7,847 bases of DNA from Thermotogae bacterium (lineage in GTDB: Bacteria; Thermotogota; Thermotogae; B3-G13). The stretch is from NCBI GenBank assembly GCA_015486095.1, contig WFSK01000112.1:1-7847 (forward strand), given 5' to 3'. Position numbers and translations under genes: made by a program. Below the pieces are notes generated by a model. The model did not search any database. It saw only the letters and a list, made by a program, of their open reading frames with translations, and had not been told where the DNA came from. Shown piece after piece: positions 1 through 6,754 of this stretch. The stretch's first letter is position 1; every line of letters starts with the position of its first letter.

Positions 1-663
1 ATAAAAATAATCGAATATGGCAATGGCGAGCATGGCGAGACCTGTCTTGAAGCCTATTTCGAACAGGAGTTTGGCAAACAGTGTTATGCCAGCGCTTAAA
101 CCCATATCCATCGATGAAAGTATATCTCTTATATGCGCTTTCATAACCATATATGCTATGAAGCCGACGAAGGATACCTTTAAAAGGGACTTGATCAGCT
201 CTATAACAGACCTAAAAGAAAAGAGTCTTTGAAAACCTTTTATCGGATTTATTCTGTTGAGATCGAAACGCAATGCCTTCGGGGCGAAGAGAAATCTCGT
301 TTGTAACAAACCGAGCAAAATAGTGATCGCGATTATGGTTAAACCTATGGGTAAAGTGATCTTAAATATGTATGTGGTAACGAGCTGGTTGTAATGCATC
401 ACCGTTCCACCAGAGAGATTGGCTTTTAGAGGAATTGAAACGAAGTATCTTATCAGGTCTTCCGTACTCTTCAAGATCACTGGGGCATAAAAATACATCA
501 AGAGAATTACTCCTACAAAGGCAGAAGCACTCGTCAACTCTCGAGAATAAGAAGCTTGTCCTTCCTCTCTCGCCTTTCTCCTTCTCCTGGGAGTGGCTTT
601 CTCCGTTCTTTCTGGATCAGCGAATAACTGAATATCTATGGAGAAAGCAATGCATTTCTCCAT
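1..663 (-). CDS. flhB: Flagellar export switch protein FlhB, N-terminal part (runs off the left edge)
   Basis: FlhB is an inner-membrane part of the flagellar type III export gate. Its cytoplasmic domain cleaves itself at an NPTH motif and switches the substrate from rod/hook to filament proteins. The window holds 221 codons, open to base 1; family members are usually about 350-380 residues. Visible hallmarks are the leader IQLFADPERTEKATPRRRRK (residues 11-30), which is the classic FlhB opening with its basic patch; hydrophobic helices near 45-64 and 101-122; the conserved stretch RINPIKGFQRLF at 137-148 followed by a SxxSVIELIKSLLKV-like segment; then helices near 162-175 and 195-217, ending in FDYFY. 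The NPTH site and cytoplasmic domain lie beyond the edge, so they cannot be checked. The ATG at 661-663 is chosen because GAGGGG (669-674) sits five bases upstream and overlaps the lon stop, nine bases away. The sequence clearly identifies the family; the usual partner fliR is about 6 kb upstream, not adjacent. Confidence 0.95.
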   Translation of the reverse strand, partial: MEKCIAFSIDIQLFADPERTEKATPRRRRKAREEGQASYSRELTSASAFVGVILLMYFYAPVILKSTEDLIRYFVSIPLKANLSGGTVMHYNQLVTTYIFKITLPIGLTIIAITILLGLLQTRFLFAPKALRFDLNRINPIKGFQRLFSFRSVIELIKSLLKVSFVGFIAYMVMKAHIRDILSSMDMGLSAGITLFAKLLFEIGFKTGLAMLAIAIFDYFY

Positions 664-674
664 ATTATCCCCTC
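664..674 (-). promoter_or_regulatory. Ribosome binding site of flhB, overlapping the lon stop codon
   Basis: On the minus strand TGAGGGGATAAT leads directly into the flhB ATG. The GAGGGG core (669-674) contains the last two bases of the lon TGA stop, and the spacer is five bases. A ribosome finishing lon therefore covers the flhB start region, which suggests translational coupling. The overlap is seen in the sequence; the coupling is inferred. Confidence 0.7.
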
Positions 675-3051
675 ATTCCCTCAGAAGTGCACTCTTAAAC
701 ACCTCATCTATATTTCTAACGAGAACGAATGACATTTCTTTTTTGATCTTCTCGGGTACCTCGGATAGTTGAGGTTCGTTCTCCTTAGGTAATATAACGG
801 TCTTTATACCCACTCTGTTAGCTGCCATCACCTTCTCCTTGATCCCTCCTACTGGAAGGACACGTCCATTAAGGGTGATTTCACCTGTCATTGCTATATC
901 ATTCCTTACCTTCAACTTCGAAAGGCTGGATATGATAGATGTTGCCATAGAAACCCCTGCTGAAGGGCCATCTTTGGGAATCGCTCCTTCGGGCACATGA
1001 AGATGAATATCGTTTTTGCCAATGAAATGTGGGTCACACCTGAATTCTTTTGCCTTGGTTCGTACAACGGTTAGGGCTATTTGTGCGGATTCTTTCATGA
1101 TATCCCCCAGATTTCCCGTTAAGAGTACATTCCCTTTACCCGGGATCAAAGCACTCTCTATCTGCAAGACCTCTCCTCCGGCTTCTGTCCAAGCCAAGCC
1201 CATTGCTACTCCAATGGTAGGTTCTGGTAAACGCTCTTGTTCCGTGAATAGAGGGATACCAAGATATTTCTTCACATTTCTCGAATTTATCCTTATCTTA
1301 TCGACTCCTTTTTCTAACACCTCACGTGCCACTTTTCTAAACATGGAGGCAAGGGTTCTTTCAAGGTTCCTGACGCCCGCCTCCCTGGTATATTCTCTTA
1401 TTATTATCTTTATTGCCGAGTCTGTAACGGTTACATCGAAGGAGTCTAAACCATGGTGTTTGAGTAACTTCGGGATCAAAAATCCTCTTGCTATCTTGAT
1501 CTTTTCATAGGTAGTATATCCTGGGATCCTTATCACTTCCATCCTATCTCTAAGTGCAGGTGGTATCGTGTAGAGAACATTTGCAGTGGTGATGAACAAG
1601 ATCTTGGATAGATCGAAAGGTATTTCGAGATAATTATCGGTGAAATCAGAGTTCTGTTCTGGGTCTAAGACTTCCAACAACGCAGAAGCAGGATCTCCTT
1701 GAAAGGACTGCCCCATTTTATCTACCTCATCTAAGAGTATAACACAATTATTTGTATTGCTTCTGCGAATGAGTTGGATTATTCTTCCTGGCATTGCTCC
1801 CACATAAGTGCGTCTATGCCCTCTTATCTCAGCCTCGTCTCTCAAGCCCCCGAGGGACATCCTGACGAATTTCCTGTTCATCGCTCGAGCCAAAGATTTT
1901 CCAAGAGAGGTCTTCCCAACACCTGGTGGACCGACAAGGCATATTATAGGAGACTTGAGATCGGGATTCAACTTTCTAACTGCTATGTATTCCAATATCC
2001 TTTCTTTAACTTGTTTCAATCCGTAGTGATCTTCATCTAATATCTTCTTCGCCACTCTGAGGTCCAATCTGTCCCTGGTGGAATTAGTCCAGGGAAGATT
2101 CAGTATCCAATCCAAATAGTTCATTATCACAGTTCCTTCAGCGGAATAGTTAGGTGTTTCTCGTAGCTTCTTTATTTCATGTTCTGCCTTCTCTCTTACA
2201 TATTTGGGATAATTCCCATTCTTCAATTTTTCTTTAAATTCTCCTATTATAGGGTCTGTTTCTTCTTCTGCACCGAGTTCTTCACGTATCGCCTTTAATT
2301 TTTCTTTCAGATAGTATTCTTTTTGGTTCTTTTCCAAACGCTGTTTTACTCTCTTCTTTATACCATCCTCTACCTCGAGTATCCCTATCTCCTCGAAGAG
2401 TATTGTCAATATTTTATCTAATCTTTTCACGGGATCTACGGTTTTAAGAAGATCTTCCTTCTTTTCAACGGATATCTGTAGAAGTGAGCAGACTAGATCT
2501 GCGAATTTATCCGGATCTGAAGTATCCTCCAGAGCTGAAAGTGCTTCTACAGGAATATTCTTACTGAGTTCTGCGTAATTCCTGATGGCTTCTTGTACAT
2601 TTTTCATATAGGCCTTGAGTTTCTTGGCATCTGCCTTGTATTTGGGCTTTAATTCCGTTATTTTGAACAAGAACAACGCATCAGACTCCACGACCTCGTC
2701 TATCTTCGCCCTTTTTAGCCCTTGAACTAATACTTTGAAATTACCATCTGGCAATTTCAGCAACTGCAAGATCTCCGCTACGGTCCCTACGTCGTAAAGG
2801 TCTTCCACAGCCGGGTCCTCGATAGCACTATCCTTTTGAGTAATGAGCAGTATAAATCTATTTCGCTTTTCAAGTGAATATTCTAAAGAAGCAAGAGACT
2901 TTTCCCTACCAACGAAGAAAGATATCACAGTGTGGGGAAATACTACAAGATTGCTCCTCAAAGGTATAGCAGAAAGCACTTGTGGTATAGAAACTTTTCC
3001 TCTTTCTCCCAACTTAGCATATTCTTCTAATTTCTCGAATTTAGATGCCAA
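673..3051 (-). CDS. lon: ATP-dependent protease Lon (LonA type)
   Basis: Cytoplasmic ATP-dependent serine protease that unfolds and degrades damaged and regulatory proteins. At 792 residues it is full length for bacterial LonA. Domain order: N-terminal substrate-binding domain (about 20-220), a helical linker with a KNQKEYYLKEKLKAIREELG segment (241-260), and an AAA+ module with Walker A GPPGVGKT (374-381) and Walker B ending in LLDEVDKM (D441, E442). The C-terminal protease domain holds the PKDGPSAG motif (Ser697) and GGIKEK (Lys740). The Ser-Lys spacing of 43 residues equals that of the E. coli S679/K722 dyad, so the enzyme should be active. The start is TTG at 3049-3051, chosen because a strong GAGGTGAT lies five bases upstream. 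No membrane segments are present, so it is not the archaeal LonB form. It lies six bases after tsaE and nine before flhB. Lon controls flagellar regulators in several bacteria, but a link here is only inferred from position. Confidence 0.98.
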   Translation of the reverse strand: MASKFEKLEEYAKLGERGKVSIPQVLSAIPLRSNLVVFPHTVISFFVGREKSLASLEYSLEKRNRFILLITQKDSAIEDPAVEDLYDVGTVAEILQLLKLPDGNFKVLVQGLKRAKIDEVVESDALFLFKITELKPKYKADAKKLKAYMKNVQEAIRNYAELSKNIPVEALSALEDTSDPDKFADLVCSLLQISVEKKEDLLKTVDPVKRLDKILTILFEEIGILEVEDGIKKRVKQRLEKNQKEYYLKEKLKAIREELGAEEETDPIIGEFKEKLKNGNYPKYVREKAEHEIKKLRETPNYSAEGTVIMNYLDWILNLPWTNSTRDRLDLRVAKKILDEDHYGLKQVKERILEYIAVRKLNPDLKSPIICLVGPPGVGKTSLGKSLARAMNRKFVRMSLGGLRDEAEIRGHRRTYVGAMPGRIIQLIRRSNTNNCVILLDEVDKMGQSFQGDPASALLEVLDPEQNSDFTDNYLEIPFDLSKILFITTANVLYTIPPALRDRMEVIRIPGYTTYEKIKIARGFLIPKLLKHHGLDSFDVTVTDSAIKIIIREYTREAGVRNLERTLASMFRKVAREVLEKGVDKIRINSRNVKKYLGIPLFTEQERLPEPTIGVAMGLAWTEAGGEVLQIESALIPGKGNVLLTGNLGDIMKESAQIALTVVRTKAKEFRCDPHFIGKNDIHLHVPEGAIPKDGPSAGVSMATSIISSLSKLKVRNDIAMTGEITLNGRVLPVGGIKEKVMAANRVGIKTVILPKENEPQLSEVPEKIKKEMSFVLVRNIDEVFKSALLRE

Positions 3052-3064
3052 TATCTATCACCTC
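3052..3064 (-). promoter_or_regulatory. Strong ribosome binding site deciding the lon TTG start, overlapping the tsaE stop
   Basis: GAGGTGAT at 3057-3064 (minus strand) closely matches the 16S anti-Shine-Dalgarno complement and is followed by a five-base spacer and TTG. The TGA inside it is the tsaE stop codon. No ATG or GTG nearby has comparable spacing, so TTG is the best-supported lon start. The weak start codon paired with a strong binding site may set lon output relative to tsaE. Confidence 0.8.
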
Positions 3065-3558
3065 AACGTATTTTCAAATCTCTTCATGAGTTCATCGTAA
3101 TACTTTCCTTTCCATTTGAATTCGAATATTCTTTTTTCTCTATTTAAGACTTCTATATTTATCTGCAGATACTGCTGCGGATAGGCATCCTTTATCCTAT
3201 CAGCCCACTCTACAAACGTTATACCATCATCGAATATACATTCATAATATCCTATCTCTTCTAAGTCTACCACATTTTTTAATCTATAGAGATCGAAATG
3301 ATAGATCGGAAATGGGCCATCATATTCTCTCATCAATGTATACGTTGGACTCTTGACAATACTTTCATCGACTATACCCATACCCTTACAAATATATTTT
3401 ATCAACGTGGTCTTTCCAGAACCAAGTTCACCACAAAGCATGACGATCGTTTTCTTTTCAAGGATTTCACCCAATGCTATTCCTATCTTTTCGGTGTCTT
3501 TTAAGGAATGGGCATATATCTTCACAGCGAATTTATTATAGCATAATTTTAATCGCAT
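3058..3558 (-). CDS. tsaE: tRNA t6A37 biosynthesis ATPase TsaE (YjeE family)
   Basis: TsaE is the P-loop ATPase that, with TsaB and TsaD, transfers the threonylcarbamoyl group to A37 of ANN-decoding tRNAs in the bacterial cytoplasm. At 166 residues it has the usual family length. Visible motifs are Walker A GELGSGKTT (43-51), the SPTYTLMREY segment (70-79), HFDLYRL (87-93) and VEWADRI (116-122), in the order typical of the family. The ATG at 3556-3558 lies 12 bases after the methyltransferase stop and lacks a clear Shine-Dalgarno sequence. A GTG at 3523-3525 (codon 12) would give a start closer to where the P-loop fold begins. TsaB and TsaD are not in this window. The lon message begins six bases downstream. 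Identification is firm; the exact start is less certain. Confidence 0.95.
   Translation of the reverse strand: MRLKLCYNKFAVKIYAHSLKDTEKIGIALGEILEKKTIVMLCGELGSGKTTLIKYICKGMGIVDESIVKSPTYTLMREYDGPFPIYHFDLYRLKNVVDLEEIGYYECIFDDGITFVEWADRIKDAYPQQYLQINIEVLNREKRIFEFKWKGKYYDELMKRFENTLR
3535..3540 (-). promoter_or_regulatory. Possible extended -10 element inside the start of tsaE
   Basis: The minus strand reads TGCTATAAT just after the tsaE ATG, a perfect extended -10 (TGn plus TATAAT). No good -35 is seen 16-18 bases upstream. If used, transcription would begin near 3528, giving a transcript for lon and flhB and possibly a shorter TsaE from the GTG at 3525. The site lies in A+T-rich DNA, so chance occurrence is quite possible. 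Confidence 0.25.
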
Positions 3559-3570
3559 TATAACATTTCT

Positions 3571-4221
3571 TTAATTCTTGCTTGCCTTGATCAACCTTAC
3601 GTATCCCTTGAAGAAGAGTAGCTTTTCGAAGGATTTGAAACCTTTTCTGCTCAACACTTCCCTCCAATTTCTCTTGATAAAATCAAAAGCATAAGGGCAT
3701 TCGAAGAATTTAAAAGGGATTCTTATATAGAAGGGCATGTTTTCCATAGAAAATTCATTGTAGTCTAAGATGAAGAATTCACCTCCTTTTTTCAAACTTC
3801 TGTATACATTTTCGATGATTACTTCTCTAACATCTTGTGGAAATCCATGCAAAACAAAGGAAATAAAGGCTTTGTCGAACTCTTCTACATATGGCAAGGG
3901 TATATCGATCCTCTGACGAACGAATTTTGCGTTGGGAAAGTCAACACACCTCTTCTCGAATTGTTTCTCCATCTCTTCAGAGATATCGAGCCCGATCAAA
4001 TCTCCGTTATCAGAAAGGTATCTCATCATCAAACAAGCGTTTCTTCCTGTACCTGCTCCCAAATCGATAATCCTATCGTTAGGCTTGATTTTCATCAGCT
4101 GTATAACTTCTCTTATGAACGAGTAATATCTTCCAAAGGTTATCATATCCAGTAAAGTATCGTAATATCTTGCCGTAAAACCTTTGATTTCAACTTTCGA
4201 TTTAGGATATAGTTTTCCCAT
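3571..4221 (-). CDS. Class I SAM-dependent methyltransferase, substrate unknown
   Basis: A 216-residue protein with a single Rossmann-type methyltransferase domain. Motif I is IIDLGAGTGRN (51-61), which binds S-adenosylmethionine. The motif II acidic residue is D79 in LIGLDISEEM, expected to hold the ribose. A strand and loop follow at DKAFISFVLHGF (116-127), then the post-motif segment LKKGGEFFILDY (143-154). The FTARYYD opening (15-21) resembles UbiE/COQ5-like enzymes, but the rest does not settle the substrate, so no symbol is given. It has no signal peptide or membrane helix and is expected in the cytoplasm. The ATG follows the TAA of the upstream transporter with no gap, and AGGGTGAT inside that gene's last codons serves as ribosome binding site. 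This tight coupling suggests a role linked to the transporters, for example modifying what they carry, but that is inference. Confidence 0.85.
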   Translation of the reverse strand: MGKLYPKSKVEIKGFTARYYDTLLDMITFGRYYSFIREVIQLMKIKPNDRIIDLGAGTGRNACLMMRYLSDNGDLIGLDISEEMEKQFEKRCVDFPNAKFVRQRIDIPLPYVEEFDKAFISFVLHGFPQDVREVIIENVYRSLKKGGEFFILDYNEFSMENMPFYIRIPFKFFECPYAFDFIKRNWREVLSRKGFKSFEKLLFFKGYVRLIKASKN

Positions 4222-4233
4222 TTACATCACCCT
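4222..4233 (-). promoter_or_regulatory. Ribosome binding site of the methyltransferase, embedded in the transporter's last codons
   Basis: AGGGTGAT at 4226-4233 on the minus strand lies within the final codons of the second transporter, followed by GTAA and then the methyltransferase ATG. The stop codon and the next start are directly adjacent (TAAATG), which favours re-use of the terminating ribosome. Confidence 0.6.
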
Positions 4234-5493
4234 TTTAGGTTCTACCAGCCTTAGGCTCAGTACAAATCCGACAAGAATTACCAACGAGGTCGTTATGAAC
4301 AGAAAATTATAGGATACGTATTGGATTATGAACCCCCCGATCAATGGGAAAAGACTTACAGGAAAGGTTAGGGTACCGTTCAAACTCACATATGTGGGAC
4401 GATCTTTAGCAGGGGCTATATCCAGTAAAAAGTTGGTGTTCCCGATATTCCTTCCCGCCATAAAAAAGCCTTCTATTACAAATAAAGGAATGAATAACGA
4501 AGTTAAGTGAAATGAGGCTATGAATGCGATTACGGGAGCGGCAAGGCCTAAAAGTGTACTCGCCTGGATAACTCTTTTATTGCTTACAAAATCCGACAGA
4601 TATCCCCATAACGGGTTTGATAATATACTTCCGAGCATCTGAGCCGAGAGAAAAAGCCCCACCATTCCTAACTTAACTCCCAAGATATCCTTAGCATAGA
4701 GTACATAAAAGGGTAAAGCTAAAGCATTGGCTCCAGAAAGTATTTGTACGAGAAGAAAATTCCTATAATTACTATCGAATTGTAAAGTCTTAAAAGCCTT
4801 CCCCAAGAACTTTCTAAAACCCAATTCATCTTTATACACTTCTTCTATTGGTTCTTTTACCGAAGCTAGTGCCAGATAAGAGATGCTCAATAGAATAAAA
4901 GCCAATAAGAAGATGATAGCAAAATTGTTTGGAAAAGGAACGCTTCTATTACTCAATATGGCTTTGATCAGAAAACCAGATCCGATGGCTGCAATCCCTC
5001 CCCACAGTTGGCGATGACCGAAGAACCTTCCCCTTAGGGTGGAAGGTATCGCCTTCCCCCAAATATCCATAAATGGAATAACAGCTACTCCTCCCATAAA
5101 GGTAAATATGATGAGAAGAAGGAAGAAGGAAAATACTGTTAACCCGGGATTAGAGGTAGCAAAGAAATAGGTTATCAGAGATAAGATACCCCAGCATAAG
5201 GCACGGATCGTAATAGCCATTATCAAAGCAGGTTTCTTGTGAGATCTACTTTCCAGTTTACTTGCAACGAACATCTGTGGTAACACACCGCTTATGCTAC
5301 CAAATCCTCCCATTATAGTGGAGGATAAACCTATAAGGATCTTGGATGTAGTGAAGCTGTTCAGGAATACAGGCAAAATGGTATTGGGATCGGCAAATGC
5401 TAATCCTCCTCTGAAAAATATGCCGTGCAGTAAACCCATAGTAAAATTCCATTTCAGCCTGTTTTCCTTACATCTACCTTGTGATCTTCTCAT
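4222..5493 (-). CDS. Major facilitator superfamily transporter, substrate unknown
   Basis: Integral membrane carrier of 423 residues with about 12 hydrophobic helices in two halves, split by a charged central loop (about 212-245, containing KEPIEEVYKDELGF). Motifs: PSTLRGRFFGHRQLWGG (150-166), the loop and start of the next helix typical of one MFS subgroup; LSNPLWGYLSDF with KR following (291-307), the motif-A-like loop of the second half; and GNTNFLLDIAPAKDRPTYVS (351-370). These place it in the superfamily but do not identify a substrate. The start is uncertain. I prefer the ATG at 5491-5493, one base after the stop of the upstream transporter; a GTG at 5515-5517 would add eight residues and overlap that gene by 23 bases. 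Neither has a convincing Shine-Dalgarno sequence. It differs in sequence from the transporter upstream, so the pair is not a recent duplication. Confidence 0.88.
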   Translation of the reverse strand: MRRSQGRCKENRLKWNFTMGLLHGIFFRGGLAFADPNTILPVFLNSFTTSKILIGLSSTIMGGFGSISGVLPQMFVASKLESRSHKKPALIMAITIRALCWGILSLITYFFATSNPGLTVFSFFLLLIIFTFMGGVAVIPFMDIWGKAIPSTLRGRFFGHRQLWGGIAAIGSGFLIKAILSNRSVPFPNNFAIIFLLAFILLSISYLALASVKEPIEEVYKDELGFRKFLGKAFKTLQFDSNYRNFLLVQILSGANALALPFYVLYAKDILGVKLGMVGLFLSAQMLGSILSNPLWGYLSDFVSNKRVIQASTLLGLAAPVIAFIASFHLTSLFIPLFVIEGFFMAGRNIGNTNFLLDIAPAKDRPTYVSLNGTLTFPVSLFPLIGGFIIQYVSYNFLFITTSLVILVGFVLSLRLVEPKRVM

Positions 5494-5494
5494 T

Positions 5495-6676
5495 TTATGC
5501 TCGATAGACCTTTTCACATGTTAATCTCGAGACCTTTGATATCATTGGTATTTCTAACGCGATCGACACTGGGATCAGGATAACACCCGCTAATATTCCA
5601 AAATAATTAGCAATGGCACCAATACCCCATTCTACTACAACTGACCCCAGACCCACGAAGATAACTAAGGTTCCCATTAAGCTTCCGATGTGTTCTTTAA
5701 AATTCGCCACGAGTATTGCCTGTATCGTAGGATAAGTACTGGCAAAACTTACCCCACTTAAATATACGAATAGATATGCAAGAGTGAGTGTTGAACTGAC
5801 AACAAAAGAGAGTATAGAAGTTATGAGCGAAAGTAGGACAATGATAAGAAGCCATCTGGTGTAGCTGAATCTGCCAGCGAGGTAGCTGCTACTATATCTA
5901 CCAATGAACATACCAAACCAGAAAATGGCAGGGAATGTACTGGCAAGGGCTATGGGAAAATTTCTATATTCGAACATAAGGGTCGATATCCAGGCACTAT
6001 AACCCATTTCATATCCAACGTAGATCAGCATCATTATGTTCAGTAATATGAAGAGTGGATTCGAAAATGCTCTCTTAAAATCAACATGTTTTTCCTCTCT
6101 TTTATCGTAAGCTGGGTTATACCTTTTCATTTTGAGAATAAAAATAAAAGGTAAAGCACTTACAACTCCAGATGCCAAATATGCCAATCTCCATCCAAGC
6201 CCTAAGGAGATGAACAAAGCAACGATGAAGGGACTTCCCACTGCCCCTAATGCAAAAAGTGAATGGACTCTGTTCAAGGCGCGTGAAATTGCCGCCACCT
6301 TTATCCTACTAACTATAACACCGATAGCCACTTCTACTATTCCCGTACCAAAATTGGCAAAGATATTGGCAATTATGAAAGAGATATAACTAAAAGAAAA
6401 AGTCATTAAAGATAATCCTATAGTCATAGAAGCAGATGATAATAGAGAGAGTTTATGTATTTCTAATCGATCTGCGAAGAACACACAGAAAATCGCTCCT
6501 CCTATATACCCAATTACTCCTGAGGCAAGTAGGAACCCTGCTTCGAGATGATTTAAAGAAAAGTCACGGGCTATAGCAGGAAGAGCACTCGAGAGAATGA
6601 GTGTTGAAAACCCAAATGCAAAAAAGGCAGAATACATATAATTCGTAATCACACGTGTATCTGAAATGGCTTTCAT
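5495..6676 (-). CDS. Major facilitator superfamily transporter, resembling the fucose permease (FucP-like) group
   Basis: A 393-residue membrane carrier with about 12 helices. The first half carries an MFS loop motif at GGAIFCVFFADRLEIHK (59-75, with D69 and R70). SRALNRVHSLFALGAVGSP (131-149) and YVGYEMGYSAWIS (219-231) resemble the N-x-x-H-x-x-F-x-x-G-A and YVGxExGxxxWI signatures of the fucose/glucose-permease branch. That suggests a proton-coupled sugar or related uptake carrier, but the substrate is not proven. The central loop (about 182-205) is charged, as expected. The frame is open up to an ATG at 6737-6739. I prefer the ATG at 6674-6676 because GAAGGT (6686-6691) lies nine bases upstream, the first helix begins soon after, and the longer version would span a promoter-like element. 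The stop is one base before the next transporter's ATG, implying joint translation. Confidence 0.88.
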   Translation of the reverse strand: MKAISDTRVITNYMYSAFFAFGFSTLILSSALPAIARDFSLNHLEAGFLLASGVIGYIGGAIFCVFFADRLEIHKLSLLSSASMTIGLSLMTFSFSYISFIIANIFANFGTGIVEVAIGVIVSRIKVAAISRALNRVHSLFALGAVGSPFIVALFISLGLGWRLAYLASGVVSALPFIFILKMKRYNPAYDKREEKHVDFKRAFSNPLFILLNIMMLIYVGYEMGYSAWISTLMFEYRNFPIALASTFPAIFWFGMFIGRYSSSYLAGRFSYTRWLLIIVLLSLITSILSFVVSSTLTLAYLFVYLSGVSFASTYPTIQAILVANFKEHIGSLMGTLVIFVGLGSVVVEWGIGAIANYFGILAGVILIPVSIALEIPMISKVSRLTCEKVYRA

Positions 6677-6685
6677 TTCATCTAT

Positions 6686-6691
6686 ACCTTC
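6686..6691 (-). promoter_or_regulatory. Ribosome binding site deciding the start of the FucP-like transporter
   Basis: GAAGGT on the minus strand, with a nine-base spacer to the ATG at 6674-6676. The two upstream in-frame ATG codons (6739 and 6712) lack a comparable site. Confidence 0.5.
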
Positions 6692-6724
6692 GTAAAGTCG
6701 ACAGTACGACATCTTTTCATAATG

Positions 6725-6736
6725 AATATTATACAC
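6725..6736 (-). promoter_or_regulatory. Putative promoter -10 region upstream of the transporter genes
   Basis: The minus strand reads GTGTATAATATT, containing a perfect TATAAT at 6728-6733. The same 12 bases occur upstream of the tRNA-Ser gene at 7660-7671. A weak -35 candidate, CTGACT, lies 19 bases upstream of TATAAT, which is longer than ideal. Transcription would begin near 6721, giving a leader of about 45 bases to the preferred transporter start at 6676. The exact repeat raises the plausibility; transcription data are lacking. Confidence 0.45.
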
Positions 6737-6754
6737 CATCAGGAGTTTAGAAAG

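Noticed and set aside
435..698. Plus-strand 87-codon open frame at the left end
   Set aside because: It is antisense to the unmistakable FlhB N-terminus and the lon-flhB junction.
1016..1510. Plus-strand 164-codon open frame
   Set aside because: It lies wholly opposite the protease domain of lon, has no ribosome binding site, and its translation shows no known domain. It is a frame opened by the codon use of lon.
3835..4155. Plus-strand 106-codon open frame opposite the methyltransferase
   Set aside because: It is antisense to clear methyltransferase motifs, with no family resemblance or start signal.
3571..4221. Naming the methyltransferase UbiE/MenG (quinone biosynthesis)
   Set aside because: The opening and SAM motifs are similar, but no quinone genes are nearby and the later part of the protein does not show the specific UbiE signatures, so only the general family is claimed.
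4222..6676. The two MFS genes as a tandem duplication or a split single transporter
   Set aside because: Each is full length with about 12 helices, and their motifs belong to different branches of the superfamily.
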